NCBI GenBank assembly: GCA_009692585.1
Contig: SHYX01000007.1
Coordinates: forward strand, 1-64,000
Direction of reading: 5' to 3'
Source: Myxococcales bacterium
GTDB lineage: Bacteria; Myxococcota; UBA796; SXON01
DNA: 64,000 nucleotides
Shown: positions 7,962 through 17,500 of the stretch, piece by piece
How the letters are laid out: the number at the start of each line of letters is the position of its first letter
How positions within the stretch are numbered: the stretch's first letter is position 1
Notes under the pieces: model-generated
Told to the model about the DNA's origin: nothing
Database searches by the model: none
What the model saw: the letters and a program-made list of their open reading frames with translations, nothing else
Translations under genes and position numbers: made by a program

Positions 7962-9812
7962 ATGCAAGAACACCCCGAGGGCTCACCCGACCCGCTGCCG
8001 GGTACCGTCGTGGAGAGTTTCCGCGTCCAGAGTCCGGTGACCACGGCGGAGCGGGCGTGGAAAATGGTCGGCGACACCGACTTCATGAACCGCGCCGCTG
8101 GCAACGGCGCTGTCGTGAAGCTGGACGTCGCGCGGCAGACGGACGGCTTCATGATGCTGACCGGCGTAATGGCCGCACCGATGGGCATGCGCATCCCATT
8201 CGAGGAGACGTGGACGAGTTGGGTGCATCAACGTTTCTTCCGGCAGGTGCGCGACCTGACCTCACCGTTCGTCGCGCGCAGCGACTATCGGGCTTCGTTG
8301 GTGCCGGCGCCGGGAGGCGTGCGAGCGGTGGTGGACCTTTCGCTCACCGGGCCGGGCTGGGCGGCGATGGTCCGGCGGGGATTGTCCCTCACGACCATGC
8401 AGCGGCGATGGGAAACCGTCCTGCAACGCCTGGGAGACGAGGCGGCGGACGAAGACGGGACCGCCGCGCGGGTGCTGGGTGCAGAAGCCCAGGCCGCGGT
8501 GCGCCGGTGGAAGGACGGAGCGGACCCCGCGATGGTCGCCCGCCTCGAGAGCCACTACCGGTGCGGGCGTCCGAGCGACCTCTCGCGGATGCGGGCCTTT
8601 GTCCTTGCGGACCGGTGGGGGCTGCCCCGCGAGGCCCTGTTGGAGACCCTGCTGGCGGGCGTGGACGTCGGCGCCACCGAGCTGTTCTGGTCGGTCCGCT
8701 GCGTGCGGTGCTATGGGCAGGTCGCCGGCGGGCGGGTGCTGTCCGACCTCGCCGACCATGCCGAGTGCCCGGCCTGTGCGGTGACGACCGAGACGGACCT
8801 GGGTGAAAACGTCGAGGTGCTTTTCGCGCCCCATCCGGGCGTCATGCGCGATCTCGATGTCAACTTCTGCACGATCTATCCGGCCCAGGCCCCGGCCCAG
8901 TACGCCCTGTTGACCCTCGCGCCCAAGCAGGGGGTCGTCCTGGACGCGCCCGTCCCGCCCGGCGAGTGGCGGATCGGCCCCGGCGGCGGCCAACCCGACG
9001 TGGTGGTGGACGCGGGGGGCGAGGGGGTTCCGGTGATCCGGTGGCGGTCCGGCGACGTGGGGACGGCCCAGGTGCGGGCGGGGGACGTCACTCTCGACAT
9101 CAAGAACGACACGGCCCGGCGAGGCCGAGTCCAGCTGACCAGAAGCGGGGGCGAGGTGGCGATCGTGCCGGCCAGCTACCTGACCACCCGGGAGAACTTT
9201 CGGCGCCGGCTCGGCCACCAGGTCCTCGCGCGGGATCTTCGGGTGGGCGTCCGCAGCGTGGCGCTGTTGTTCACCGACCTGTCAGGCAGCACGATGATGT
9301 ACGAAGAACTCGGGGACGCGCGGGCGTTCGCGGTGGTTCGCGACCACTTCGTCATCCTGCGCGCGGCGGCCGCCGCCCAGGGCGGCACAGTGGTCAAGAC
9401 CATCGGAGACGCAGTGATGGCCGCGTTCTTCGATGCGGCGGCCGCCGTCGCGGCCGCCTGTCAGATGCAGGCGCAATTCACAGCGTGGGCGTCGACATTG
9501 AAGATGGACAACCCCCCGTCGCTCAAGGTGGGCGTCCACGTGGGTTCGGCGTTGGTGGTACACTCCGACGCGGCGGGCCTGGACTACTTCGGCGGGACGG
9601 TGAACCTCGCGGCGCGGGCGCAGGGGGCGGCCGCCGCCGGCGAGGTCGTCCTGACCGATGCCGTCGCCCAACAGGAGCGCGTCGTGACGCTCCTCGCGGA
9701 GCTGGGTGTGGTACCCGAGTCCTTTCACACGCCGCTCAAGGGCCTCGGAGAGGTGCGCCTCTGGCGGGTCCGAGGACCGTTGACTCAAAAACTCGTGCCC
9801 GCCTCCGCGTAG
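7962..9812 (+). CDS. Class III adenylate/guanylate cyclase with zinc ribbon
   Basis: A 616-residue cytoplasmic signalling enzyme. Residues 1-150 resemble an SRPBCC/START-like fold. Residues 245-400 hold a CxxC...CxxC zinc ribbon (Cys247, Cys250, Cys269, Cys272) and a beta-rich domain of the type I recall as DUF5939 in myxobacterial cyclases. Residues 430-605 are the class III cyclase domain: ALLFTDLSGST carries metal ligand Asp439, TIGDAVMAAF carries Asp483, and DYFGGTVNLAARA carries Asn548 and Arg552 for transition-state binding. The catalytic residues look intact, so it should make cAMP (or cGMP). No membrane segment is seen. The 3' end overlaps the convergent gene by 28 bases. Confidence 0.88.
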   Translation: MQEHPEGSPDPLPGTVVESFRVQSPVTTAERAWKMVGDTDFMNRAAGNGAVVKLDVARQTDGFMMLTGVMAAPMGMRIPFEETWTSWVHQRFFRQVRDLTSPFVARSDYRASLVPAPGGVRAVVDLSLTGPGWAAMVRRGLSLTTMQRRWETVLQRLGDEAADEDGTAARVLGAEAQAAVRRWKDGADPAMVARLESHYRCGRPSDLSRMRAFVLADRWGLPREALLETLLAGVDVGATELFWSVRCVRCYGQVAGGRVLSDLADHAECPACAVTTETDLGENVEVLFAPHPGVMRDLDVNFCTIYPAQAPAQYALLTLAPKQGVVLDAPVPPGEWRIGPGGGQPDVVVDAGGEGVPVIRWRSGDVGTAQVRAGDVTLDIKNDTARRGRVQLTRSGGEVAIVPASYLTTRENFRRRLGHQVLARDLRVGVRSVALLFTDLSGSTMMYEELGDARAFAVVRDHFVILRAAAAAQGGTVVKTIGDAVMAAFFDAAAAVAAACQMQAQFTAWASTLKMDNPPSLKVGVHVGSALVVHSDAAGLDYFGGTVNLAARAQGAAAAGEVVLTDAVAQQERVVTLLAELGVVPESFHTPLKGLGEVRLWRVRGPLTQKLVPASA

Positions 9813-12800
9813 AGTCCGTCGATGCTTCCGGGCTGGACTCCCGGGCCGAGCAGTGGGACCGCGTAGCCGAGGCGGCCGTACAGGCTCATCCCATAAAAGG
9901 CGATCGCCGCCACCCGGAGTTCGGCGCCGATCCCCACCAACGAGCGCTCCAGGGTGGCATCGTCCGGATCCTCCCAGGCGTTGCCGGCGTCGAGCACGAT
10001 GGCCCCGCTGATATAGCGTAGGAAGATCGGGACGGTTCCGAGTCCGCGGTCCACCCGCCAGATCGGGAAGCGGTACTCGCCGCTGGCCAACCAGAACGCC
10101 TCGCCGTCGCGAGTGGACGGATAGAAGCCCCGGAGCGATCGCCATTCCGCGGGGATCACGGTGATGCCGTTCTCCGAAAAGCTACCCCCCAGGCGGAAGC
10201 TTCCGTAGCGGAAGGTGCTCCCCACCGAGAAGCCGCCCGAGAGTTTCCAGGCAAAGACGTGGTTCGCCGCCCACGGCGCCGGCACGTATTCGCGCCACTC
10301 CCCGTTGAGCTGCAGTTGGTCGAACGGCTGCGGAACGTTGTCCGAGTCGATCGCGTAGCTGCCGAGCCAGCCGGGCGTGTACTCGAGTCCGAGGCCGAAG
10401 CTGCGGGCCTTCTCGGGAGAGATGGAGAGGGCGTAGCTTTCGCCTTTGGCGTGCGTCCAGCCCACGGTGAGGGTGCCGAAGTAGCCGCGCGTGGGGAGCG
10501 CCGCATAGTACACATCGGCGGGCACCGGGTCCTTCGGTTGACGGGATTCGGCCCGGAAAGTCGCGCTGACGGAGCTGTTACCGTCGAGCGGATAGCCCAC
10601 GGCAAGCGAACCACGGATACGATGATCCCAATACCGACTTTCGGTGTCCTGCACACCGGGGATCCAGGCACCCCCCGCCGGATCGACGGGCGTGTATTCG
10701 GACATCGTTCCGTACGGAGAGACGTAGGTCTGCACACTGCCAGAGAACACCGGACGCCATTTGTTCACGGCGAAGCTGCCGCCGCCGCCGAGGAAGTGCG
10801 CATCGGTGCGATACGTCGCGTACCCGCTGTACCCGTACTGCCGCAGCAGGTCGACGCCACCGGTGTACGCGCTCAGGTACAGACCGTAGCCCTGGCCGGT
10901 CGTAGTCAGGAGTGTGCCCGGCAGCCAGTACCGCGGGGGGAACAGGCTCGGCACCGGATTGTACGGGGTGATCCGCGGCGGGGGCGTGTCCGAGGCCAAA
11001 GGCGGCGGCGCGTCGGTGGGCGCCGGTGTCGTCGGCGCCGATGGCGCTTCGGCGGGGAGCACCTGCGTCGCCGCTGGGGCGATGATTCCCCGCTTCCGGG
11101 CCTCGCGGTCCGCCTCCCGCGCTTCTTTCTTCTCGGCGCGTTCGGCGCGTTCGGCGCGGGCCGCGCGACCGGCCACCGGCTCCGCCTCGGTCGCGACGCG
11201 GCTGCGGAGGGAGGGTGCGGGCGCCTTGCTCAACGCCGGTGCCCCCGTTTCGAACGTCGGGAGCAGGCCGAGGTCCTTCCACAACGTGCGATCGAGCGTC
11301 AGCGTGGCCACTCTGGTGCCGCCCGCGGCAACCCACTGCATCGCCAGCCGACTGCCATCGGGGCTGGGATCGGGCGCGAAGGCGCCCACGACCACGTTGG
11401 TCACCCGCCACAGGTGCTCCGTCGTCAGGTCGATGGCGTAGATGTTCGGGACCCCGCTCCGATCCGACGCGAAGTACAGCGTGCGTCCATCGGGACTCCA
11501 CGCCGGGTGTACATCGAGCGCGCTGTCCCAGGTCAGTCGTCGCCACGGGTTGCCATCGGCCGTGTACAGCCAGAGATCGCGTTGTCCATCGGCCCACCGA
11601 CTCACCGCGATCCGCGTGCCGTCTGGGTGATAGCGTGGCGTCGCGAACTGGGCGTGTTCGGGCGCGTCGGTGAGGGGGAGCACACGCTGGTCGATCGTCA
11701 GCTCGGCGAGTTGGGTCTGTTGAAGCTCGTTGGTGACGCACACCACCCGGGTTCCGTCCGGAGAGAAGCTCGCATCACGTGCCCGCTTCCCGTCCGTCAG
11801 CGCCTTGCTCGTGGAGCTGTTCGTGCGGGCCAGCATCACGTCGTCCACGAGGTTGTAGAGCCCGTCGGAGTGGGTCGTAGTGTAGAGATAGGCCTTCCCG
11901 TCATTGCGCCACTGCATGTCGGCGGCGAACTTTCCGGTCCGCCAGACCGTGGGCGCGGCGGCACCCGCCTTCTGCCTCCAGATGGCGCTGCCGCGCCGCG
12001 GATCGGAGCAGCTGAAATACAGGTCGCCGGTCTTGGGATTCCAGCTCGGCGCCCCGCAGGCCTGGTCGGCGGGACCCACGAGTTCGACCTCGGTTTCGCC
12101 GTCGCTGCGGATCGCGGCGGCCTGGGCGGCGTAGCGCGCTTCGAGCTCGGCCTTCCACTGCCGATGCAGCGCGACGAAGTCCTCGCCGAAGGTGCGCCGG
12201 GCCGCGAGGAAGAACGGAATGCTCGCCCCGTAGCGATGCACCCACTCCGTCCACTTGTCCTCGCCGCGACTATCGGCGATGAATTGGATGAAATCCTGGC
12301 CGAAGAGGTAGCGCAGGTTTCCCGAGGGCCACAGGGCCTGGAGTCCGTCCAGGTTCCCGAGCGGCGGGAAGCGCCCGCCCAGCACCGCGGCTCGCTTGAT
12401 CATGTCGACCCCTGCCGAGCGCCCGCGCCCCCCGAGGGTGTGTCGGGTTTCCTCGAAGGTGGCCAGGCCCTCCACCGTCCACAGCGGAGCCACCTGGTGA
12501 GTCGAGATCAGCGACCCGAACACCCAGCGAGCCGCGCGAGGGAGCCCCTCGACGGTGTCGATGTGCAGGATGTGGGTCAGCTCGTGGGTGACGATGCCCT
12601 GACTCCAGTCTTCGTACAGCCCCAGGGTGCTGTCGCCGCCGGGATTGGTGGCGTAGATGGTGATCTGGTTGGTCGGCGTCGTCTGTGCCATACCGTTGGC
12701 GACGTCGGTGTGGTCGACCAGGACGATGGCGACCTTGCCCGCGGTCTGGTGGTCGAGCTCGACCGTCAGCGCCGACCAGGCCGCCTCGGCATCGACGGCC

Positions 12801-12928
12801 ATCTCCGCGGCGAGGGCCTCCTCACCGTCGTGGAAGGTGATCTCGAAGTGCTCGGTGTGGAGCGTGCGCCAGCGAAGCTCGGGATCCCAGCTCGCAGCGA
12901 AGGCCGGCGCAAGTTGAGCCCACAGCAT
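9785..12928 (-). CDS. Peptidase-like / TolB-type propeller / outer-membrane barrel fusion
   Basis: A 1047-residue envelope protein. ATG 12928 gives a signal peptide (MLWAQLAPAFA). Residues 20-160 are a gluzincin-like domain with HELTH (His115, Glu116, His119) and WTVEGLATFEE (third ligand Glu153), so zinc binding looks preserved. Residues about 320-620 are TolB/PD40 propeller repeats (FSPDGTRV, AWSPDGRTLYFASDRSG, PDPSPDGSRLA). A charged Ala/Arg/Glu then Pro/Ala linker spans about 625-710. The C-terminal 330 residues are beta-rich, resemble a surface-antigen/Omp85-type barrel and end in Phe, as outer-membrane proteins do. I infer an outer-membrane protein with a periplasmic propeller and peptidase. 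A longer in-frame start at 13063 would overlap the divergent MCE gene and lacks a signal. Substrate unknown. Confidence 0.8.
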   Translation of the reverse strand: MLWAQLAPAFAASWDPELRWRTLHTEHFEITFHDGEEALAAEMAVDAEAAWSALTVELDHQTAGKVAIVLVDHTDVANGMAQTTPTNQITIYATNPGGDSTLGLYEDWSQGIVTHELTHILHIDTVEGLPRAARWVFGSLISTHQVAPLWTVEGLATFEETRHTLGGRGRSAGVDMIKRAAVLGGRFPPLGNLDGLQALWPSGNLRYLFGQDFIQFIADSRGEDKWTEWVHRYGASIPFFLAARRTFGEDFVALHRQWKAELEARYAAQAAAIRSDGETEVELVGPADQACGAPSWNPKTGDLYFSCSDPRRGSAIWRQKAGAAAPTVWRTGKFAADMQWRNDGKAYLYTTTHSDGLYNLVDDVMLARTNSSTSKALTDGKRARDASFSPDGTRVVCVTNELQQTQLAELTIDQRVLPLTDAPEHAQFATPRYHPDGTRIAVSRWADGQRDLWLYTADGNPWRRLTWDSALDVHPAWSPDGRTLYFASDRSGVPNIYAIDLTTEHLWRVTNVVVGAFAPDPSPDGSRLAMQWVAAGGTRVATLTLDRTLWKDLGLLPTFETGAPALSKAPAPSLRSRVATEAEPVAGRAARAERAERAEKKEAREADREARKRGIIAPAATQVLPAEAPSAPTTPAPTDAPPPLASDTPPPRITPYNPVPSLFPPRYWLPGTLLTTTGQGYGLYLSAYTGGVDLLRQYGYSGYATYRTDAHFLGGGGSFAVNKWRPVFSGSVQTYVSPYGTMSEYTPVDPAGGAWIPGVQDTESRYWDHRIRGSLAVGYPLDGNSSVSATFRAESRQPKDPVPADVYYAALPTRGYFGTLTVGWTHAKGESYALSISPEKARSFGLGLEYTPGWLGSYAIDSDNVPQPFDQLQLNGEWREYVPAPWAANHVFAWKLSGGFSVGSTFRYGSFRLGGSFSENGITVIPAEWRSLRGFYPSTRDGEAFWLASGEYRFPIWRVDRGLGTVPIFLRYISGAIVLDAGNAWEDPDDATLERSLVGIGAELRVAAIAFYGMSLYGRLGYAVPLLGPGVQPGSIDGLYAEAGTSF

Positions 12929-12983
12929 CAGCACCCCGCCTTCGTATCCGGAAAGCGGCCGCCCGGATATGCTCGCCGGGCCC
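12929..12983. promoter_or_regulatory. Short divergent intergenic region shared by two envelope genes
   Basis: Only 55 bases separate the start of the propeller/barrel gene (leftward) from the MCE gene (rightward). Any promoters of the two must lie here or inside the opposite gene. I see no convincing -35/-10 pair. The arrangement suggests, but does not prove, coordinate expression of two envelope proteins. Confidence 0.3.
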
Positions 12984-14447
12984 ATGCTCCGGTTCAGCAG
13001 CGAGTTCCGCGTCGGTCTGTTCACCCTCCTCGTCCTCGGCGCGCTCGGCTGGGCGATCACCAAGGTCGACGATCGGCCGGGCGAGTCGGGTGCACCGTAC
13101 GCGCTCTACGCTGACTTCCCCACGGTCGAAGGAGTGTTCGTCACCACGCCGATCCGCATTGCCGGGGTGCGGGTGGGTCATGTGGACGAGGTCGAACTCC
13201 GAGGCGGGGTCGCGCATCTGACGCTCGCGGTGCTCGACCACGTCGAGTTGCCGGTGGACAGCGTCGCCAGCCTGAAGTCCGAGGGGCTGCTCGGTGACAA
13301 GAGCGTGCGCATCACGCCGGGTACCAGCACCACCTTGCTGAAGGCCGGTGACAGCATCATGGTGGGGGACCTTGCGCCCGACATGGAACGAGTCACCCGG
13401 CAGGTCAACGACATCGCCGCCGACATCAAGGTCATCACCAGCAACGTGCGCGCGCTCACTGAAGACGAGACGACCAAACAAGAGCTGCTGATCACCATCC
13501 GGAACGTCCGGCAGCTTTCGGAGCAGCTCAACGCGATCGCGGCGAACAACAGCGACGACATCAGCGTGATCGCTGCGAACTTGCGAGAGGTCTCCGAGGC
13601 GCTGAAGCTCCTGGTCGCCAACTCAGCCGACGACGTCGCGGCCGAACTCGACACGATCCAGTCGGCGACCGCGAAGTTGGACGCCACGCTGGCGCACGTG
13701 GAGTCGATTGCCGCCGGAATCGAGCGCGGAGAGGGGACCCTTGGCAAGTTGGTGAAGGACCCCACCACCATCGATTCGGTCAATGGGACGATCGAGTCCG
13801 TCAACGACACCATCGAGACCGTCAACGGCATCCTTGGTGACGCGCCAAAGCTTCGCACGGAAGTCTACTATCGCGGTGACGTCTACTTCGGTTCCGAGCC
13901 CACCGACGCCGTCTTGACCGAGAATCCGGTCGCGGGCCGGTCCCGCAACGGCGTCGGGGTGCGGCTGTTCACCGCCGAGGATCATTGGTATCTCTTCGAG
14001 CTCGCCGGGCACCCGCAAGGCGACATCTCGACGCAGACGCACGTCTTCCCCGATTTCGGCTCCAGCTACGAGGAGATCGTGGTCAAGCCGGGTTTCCGGA
14101 TGTCGTTCCAGTTCGCGCGCCGTTGGCACGATGCGGTGCTGCGCTTCGGGGTCAAGGACAACGCCGGCGGCGTCGGCTTCGACTACTACCTGGCGCACGA
14201 CAAGCTGGTCCTCGGAGTCGACCTGTTCGACTTCGTGTACGGCAGCTACCCGCTCATGAACGGCACGCCGAACCTCCAGGTCAACGCTCGGTTCAGCCCG
14301 TGGCGTCACGTGTATGTGGAGGCGGGTCTCGACAGTGTGCTCATGGGCGCCCGACACGGGTATGTGGCGGGGTACGGCGGCGGCGGCTTCTACTTCGACG
14401 ACGCCGATGTGAAGTTCATTCTCGCGGCATTGCCGCTGAAGCCATGA
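12984..14447 (+). CDS. MCE/MlaD-family lipid-transport protein with beta-rich C-terminus
   Basis: A 487-residue protein of the mammalian-cell-entry family, which forms hexameric rings that carry lipids between membranes. ATG 12984 gives a single N-terminal membrane segment (residues 9-26). The MCE domain follows at about 36-118 (GVFVTTPIRIAGVRVGHVDEV, SEGLLGDKSVRI). A long helical region from 120 to 290 contains repeated SVNxTIE/V heptad-like units. The last 190 residues are unusual: aromatic, alternating beta-type sequence (YYRGDVYFGSEP, VGVRLFTAED, GFRMSFQFARRW, FDYYLAHDKLVLGVDLF) resembling an outer-membrane strand domain. No permease or ATPase partner genes (mlaE, mlaF) lie next to it. 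Family assignment is firm; the barrel-like tail is my inference. Confidence 0.85.
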   Translation: MLRFSSEFRVGLFTLLVLGALGWAITKVDDRPGESGAPYALYADFPTVEGVFVTTPIRIAGVRVGHVDEVELRGGVAHLTLAVLDHVELPVDSVASLKSEGLLGDKSVRITPGTSTTLLKAGDSIMVGDLAPDMERVTRQVNDIAADIKVITSNVRALTEDETTKQELLITIRNVRQLSEQLNAIAANNSDDISVIAANLREVSEALKLLVANSADDVAAELDTIQSATAKLDATLAHVESIAAGIERGEGTLGKLVKDPTTIDSVNGTIESVNDTIETVNGILGDAPKLRTEVYYRGDVYFGSEPTDAVLTENPVAGRSRNGVGVRLFTAEDHWYLFELAGHPQGDISTQTHVFPDFGSSYEEIVVKPGFRMSFQFARRWHDAVLRFGVKDNAGGVGFDYYLAHDKLVLGVDLFDFVYGSYPLMNGTPNLQVNARFSPWRHVYVEAGLDSVLMGARHGYVAGYGGGGFYFDDADVKFILAALPLKP

Positions 14448-14525
14448 CAGAAGGCTTACCGAGAACCTCCCCCTGGCCGGAGACGCCGGTTAGGCTGCGA
14501 GGCTGTCGCCTTCAAGGAGTCCTCT

Positions 14526-17500
14526 ATGTCGCGCAAGAACTCGAATGACCAGGGTTTTGGAGACCTCGAGGACGACTTCTTCAACTCCGACCCCGACTCC
14601 CCGGACGATGGGGCGGCCAAGGCCGACGCGGTGCGGGCCGAAGCCGCAAAGGTCGAAGCGGCCAGGGTCGAGGCTGAAAAACTGGCAGCGACCAGGGCCG
14701 AGGACGGCAAGCGCGCCGGCTCCAAGAAGGCCGAGGCCGCCAAGCGGGCCGAGGCAGACCGGCGCGCGGCCGAGGCTGCCGAGGCGGCGCTCGCCGAAGT
14801 GACCCTGCAGGCGGGGCTGGATGCCGAGGCCCGCCGGGAGGCGCGCCAGATCCAGGATCAGTCCACCCGGGTGTACAAGCGGAAGTCTCGTGCCGAGCTC
14901 CTCGCCGACGAGGATGCCGCGGATGCGATGCTCGAAGCGGTGACCTCTGCGCCCGCGGTGGTCGCGGGCCAGGAAGCGACACCGCTGGTGGTGGCAGACG
15001 ACGCGGCGGCGCTCGCGGGTCCGGCGCCCGCCGCGGGGGCGACCGAGATCGAGGCCGCCTCCTCGATGGCCGCGGCGGTCGACGACGAGGAGGAGCCACC
15101 CCCTCCGGTCGTGTTGTCGAGCCCGACGGTCGTCCCCGACGTCGACCCCGAGCCGATTCCGGGCCCCTCACCGTTGTCGTTGCTTCCGCCCATCCTCACC
15201 GAAGAGAGTTTCCCCACCGAGGTGGTCACGTCGATGCCGACCGAGGAGCTCCCGCATGGTGCGCCGGTGTTGGGCCAGCCCCCGGAGGTCAACCCGGCCG
15301 CCATGCTCGCGTGGACTCCACCCACCGATGTTCGCGCCGCATGGCGTGCGGTCGTCGACGAGTTGGAAGCGGCTGCGGACGGCGCCTCCGCAGAGACCAG
15401 GGCCCAGATCCTGGGCGCCGCGGCGCACCTCGCCCGCACCCGGGCCGTCGACGTGGAGCTTGCTGGCAGGCTGCTCGTCGCGCTCGACGGCAGCGCGGGG
15501 CCGGCTTCCGCGCAGTGGTGGCGCGAACGTACGGCGGTCGCGATGGCCGTCGGGGACGCCGAGCGCGCTCGAAGCGCGGCGGAGGGTCTGGCCGCCCACT
15601 CGGCGGGGGGTGCGGCGGCCGAGGCGCTCGTGGTGGCGGCGCGCATCATCCGCGACCAGCTCGGGCAGGAACAACTGGCCCGCGCCGAACTCGTGCGGAC
15701 TCACGCGGCGCATCCAACCGACGCCAGCGTGCTCGTGGTCTTGCGTGAGGTGGCGCGCGCGGCGCAGGACGCCGAGCTGGAGCTGCTTGCGCTCGACGGC
15801 CTCGCGACGATACAGACTGGCGTTGCCAGCATGCAGGCCCAGCTCGAGCGTGCCGAGCTGCTCGAGCGGAAGCTCGGTCGTCCGGAAGATGCGGTCGCGG
15901 CGACCGAGCTCGCCCGTGTGGCGGCGCCTGCCGATGGCGCGACGTTCCTCGCGTTGGAGCGTCGATATCGTGCCGCTGGACTCTGGGCACCGCTCGCGCA
16001 GCTCTACGCCGCCGAGGGCCTGCGCCTGGCGGCGCTGGGTTGCGGTGAGGATGCGGCGTGGTGGCACGCCCGGTCCGGACGGGTCCGCCGGGTGCAGCTT
16101 CTGGACGAGACCGGCGCCGGTGAGGCCCTGCGGGCCGCGGTGCTCGCGGCGCCCCGGGCTCACGACCTGCGCGTGGAATACCACGTCTGGTGTGCCGAAT
16201 CGGAACAGTGGCCGGCGCTGGCCGAGTCTTTGCGCGAAGAGATCGCGCTGTCCGGCGCCGAGCAGAGCTCGTTCTTGTCCTACCGCCTCGGTAGCGTGCT
16301 GGAAGAACGGCTGCGTGACAAGGCGGGCGCGCTCGCCGCGTACCGCGCCGCTGCCGTCGATGCTGCCGCGTCTCCCGCCGCCGAAGCCGTGCTGCGCCTG
16401 CTGCAGGACACCGCGGCGTGGCCCGAGCTGATCTCCTTCCTGGAGGAGCGGTTGACCCATGTGGACGATCCCTCCATCCAGGTCGTGGTTCTCTTCCGGA
16501 TGGGCGAAGTGTGCGAGGGCCCGTTGGCCGATTTCGCCGGCGCACGCAAGCACTATGAGCGGGTTCTCGACATCGCCCCGGGCTACCTGCCCGCGCTCGA
16601 AGGGTTGGAACGCGTGTACACCTGCACGCAGGCCTGGGCCGAGCTGGCTGCCGTGTACGAGCAACGTGCCATCCTCGCGGAAGACCCGGCGGCGGCAGCG
16701 TTGCAGCGCCATCGTGCCGGGGCGGTGTACGAGTTTCGCCTTGGGGAAGGGGCGCGCGCACACGAACAATACCGCCTGGCGCTCAGCGCCGTGCCCGACT
16801 TCTCGCCCAGCCTGGACGGCTACACCCGGGCGATGGAAGCCAACCAACAGTGGGCTGAGCTGGCCCGCGTCCTGATCAACGCGGCCAATGGGACGCGGGA
16901 CTCGAATGCGGCGGTGACCCTCGCCTACCGCGCCGGTCGTGTCCTCGCCGACCGCACGGACAAACTCGCCGACGCCATGTCGGCATTGCAGAAGTGTCTG
17001 GATGTCTCTCCGGGCTTCTTGCCGGCGGTGCTGTTGCTGAAGGAGCTCGCGGCGCGGCAGGGCGACTGGTCCACCTGCTTCCGGCTCGAGCGTACCCAGG
17101 CCGACATGGGCGAGGACATCGCGCGGCGCCATTGGCGCCTGTTCGCAGCGGCCGAGGCGGCGCAACGCCTGCCCGACGCGGACCCGGCGGAACTCGTGCG
17201 CGAAGTCCTCCGAGACGACCCCGCCCACTTCGGCGCTGGGCAATTGGCCGAACGGATGGCGTGGTCGCAGAGTGACCTCGCCGCGTTGGTGGACCTTCAT
17301 GTCAAGCGGGCAGCGGCCTCACAGGACGAAGCCGAGCGCGCCCGTGGCTACGCGCGCGCCGCCGAGGTCGCCGCCGACGCCGGAAACGCCGAGGTCCTGC
17401 TCTTGGGACTCGGGGAGGTGCTCGCCGCGTCGGGTGTCGCGGGGCGGCCGCTGGGCGCGCTGGCGCGGGTGGCGGAGACCGCCGGTTACCCCGAAGAAGC

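Noticed and set aside
10259..13114. A 951-codon plus-strand frame opposite the propeller/barrel gene
   Set aside because: Shadow frame; the minus strand shows signal peptide, HELTH motif, propeller repeats and a terminal Phe.
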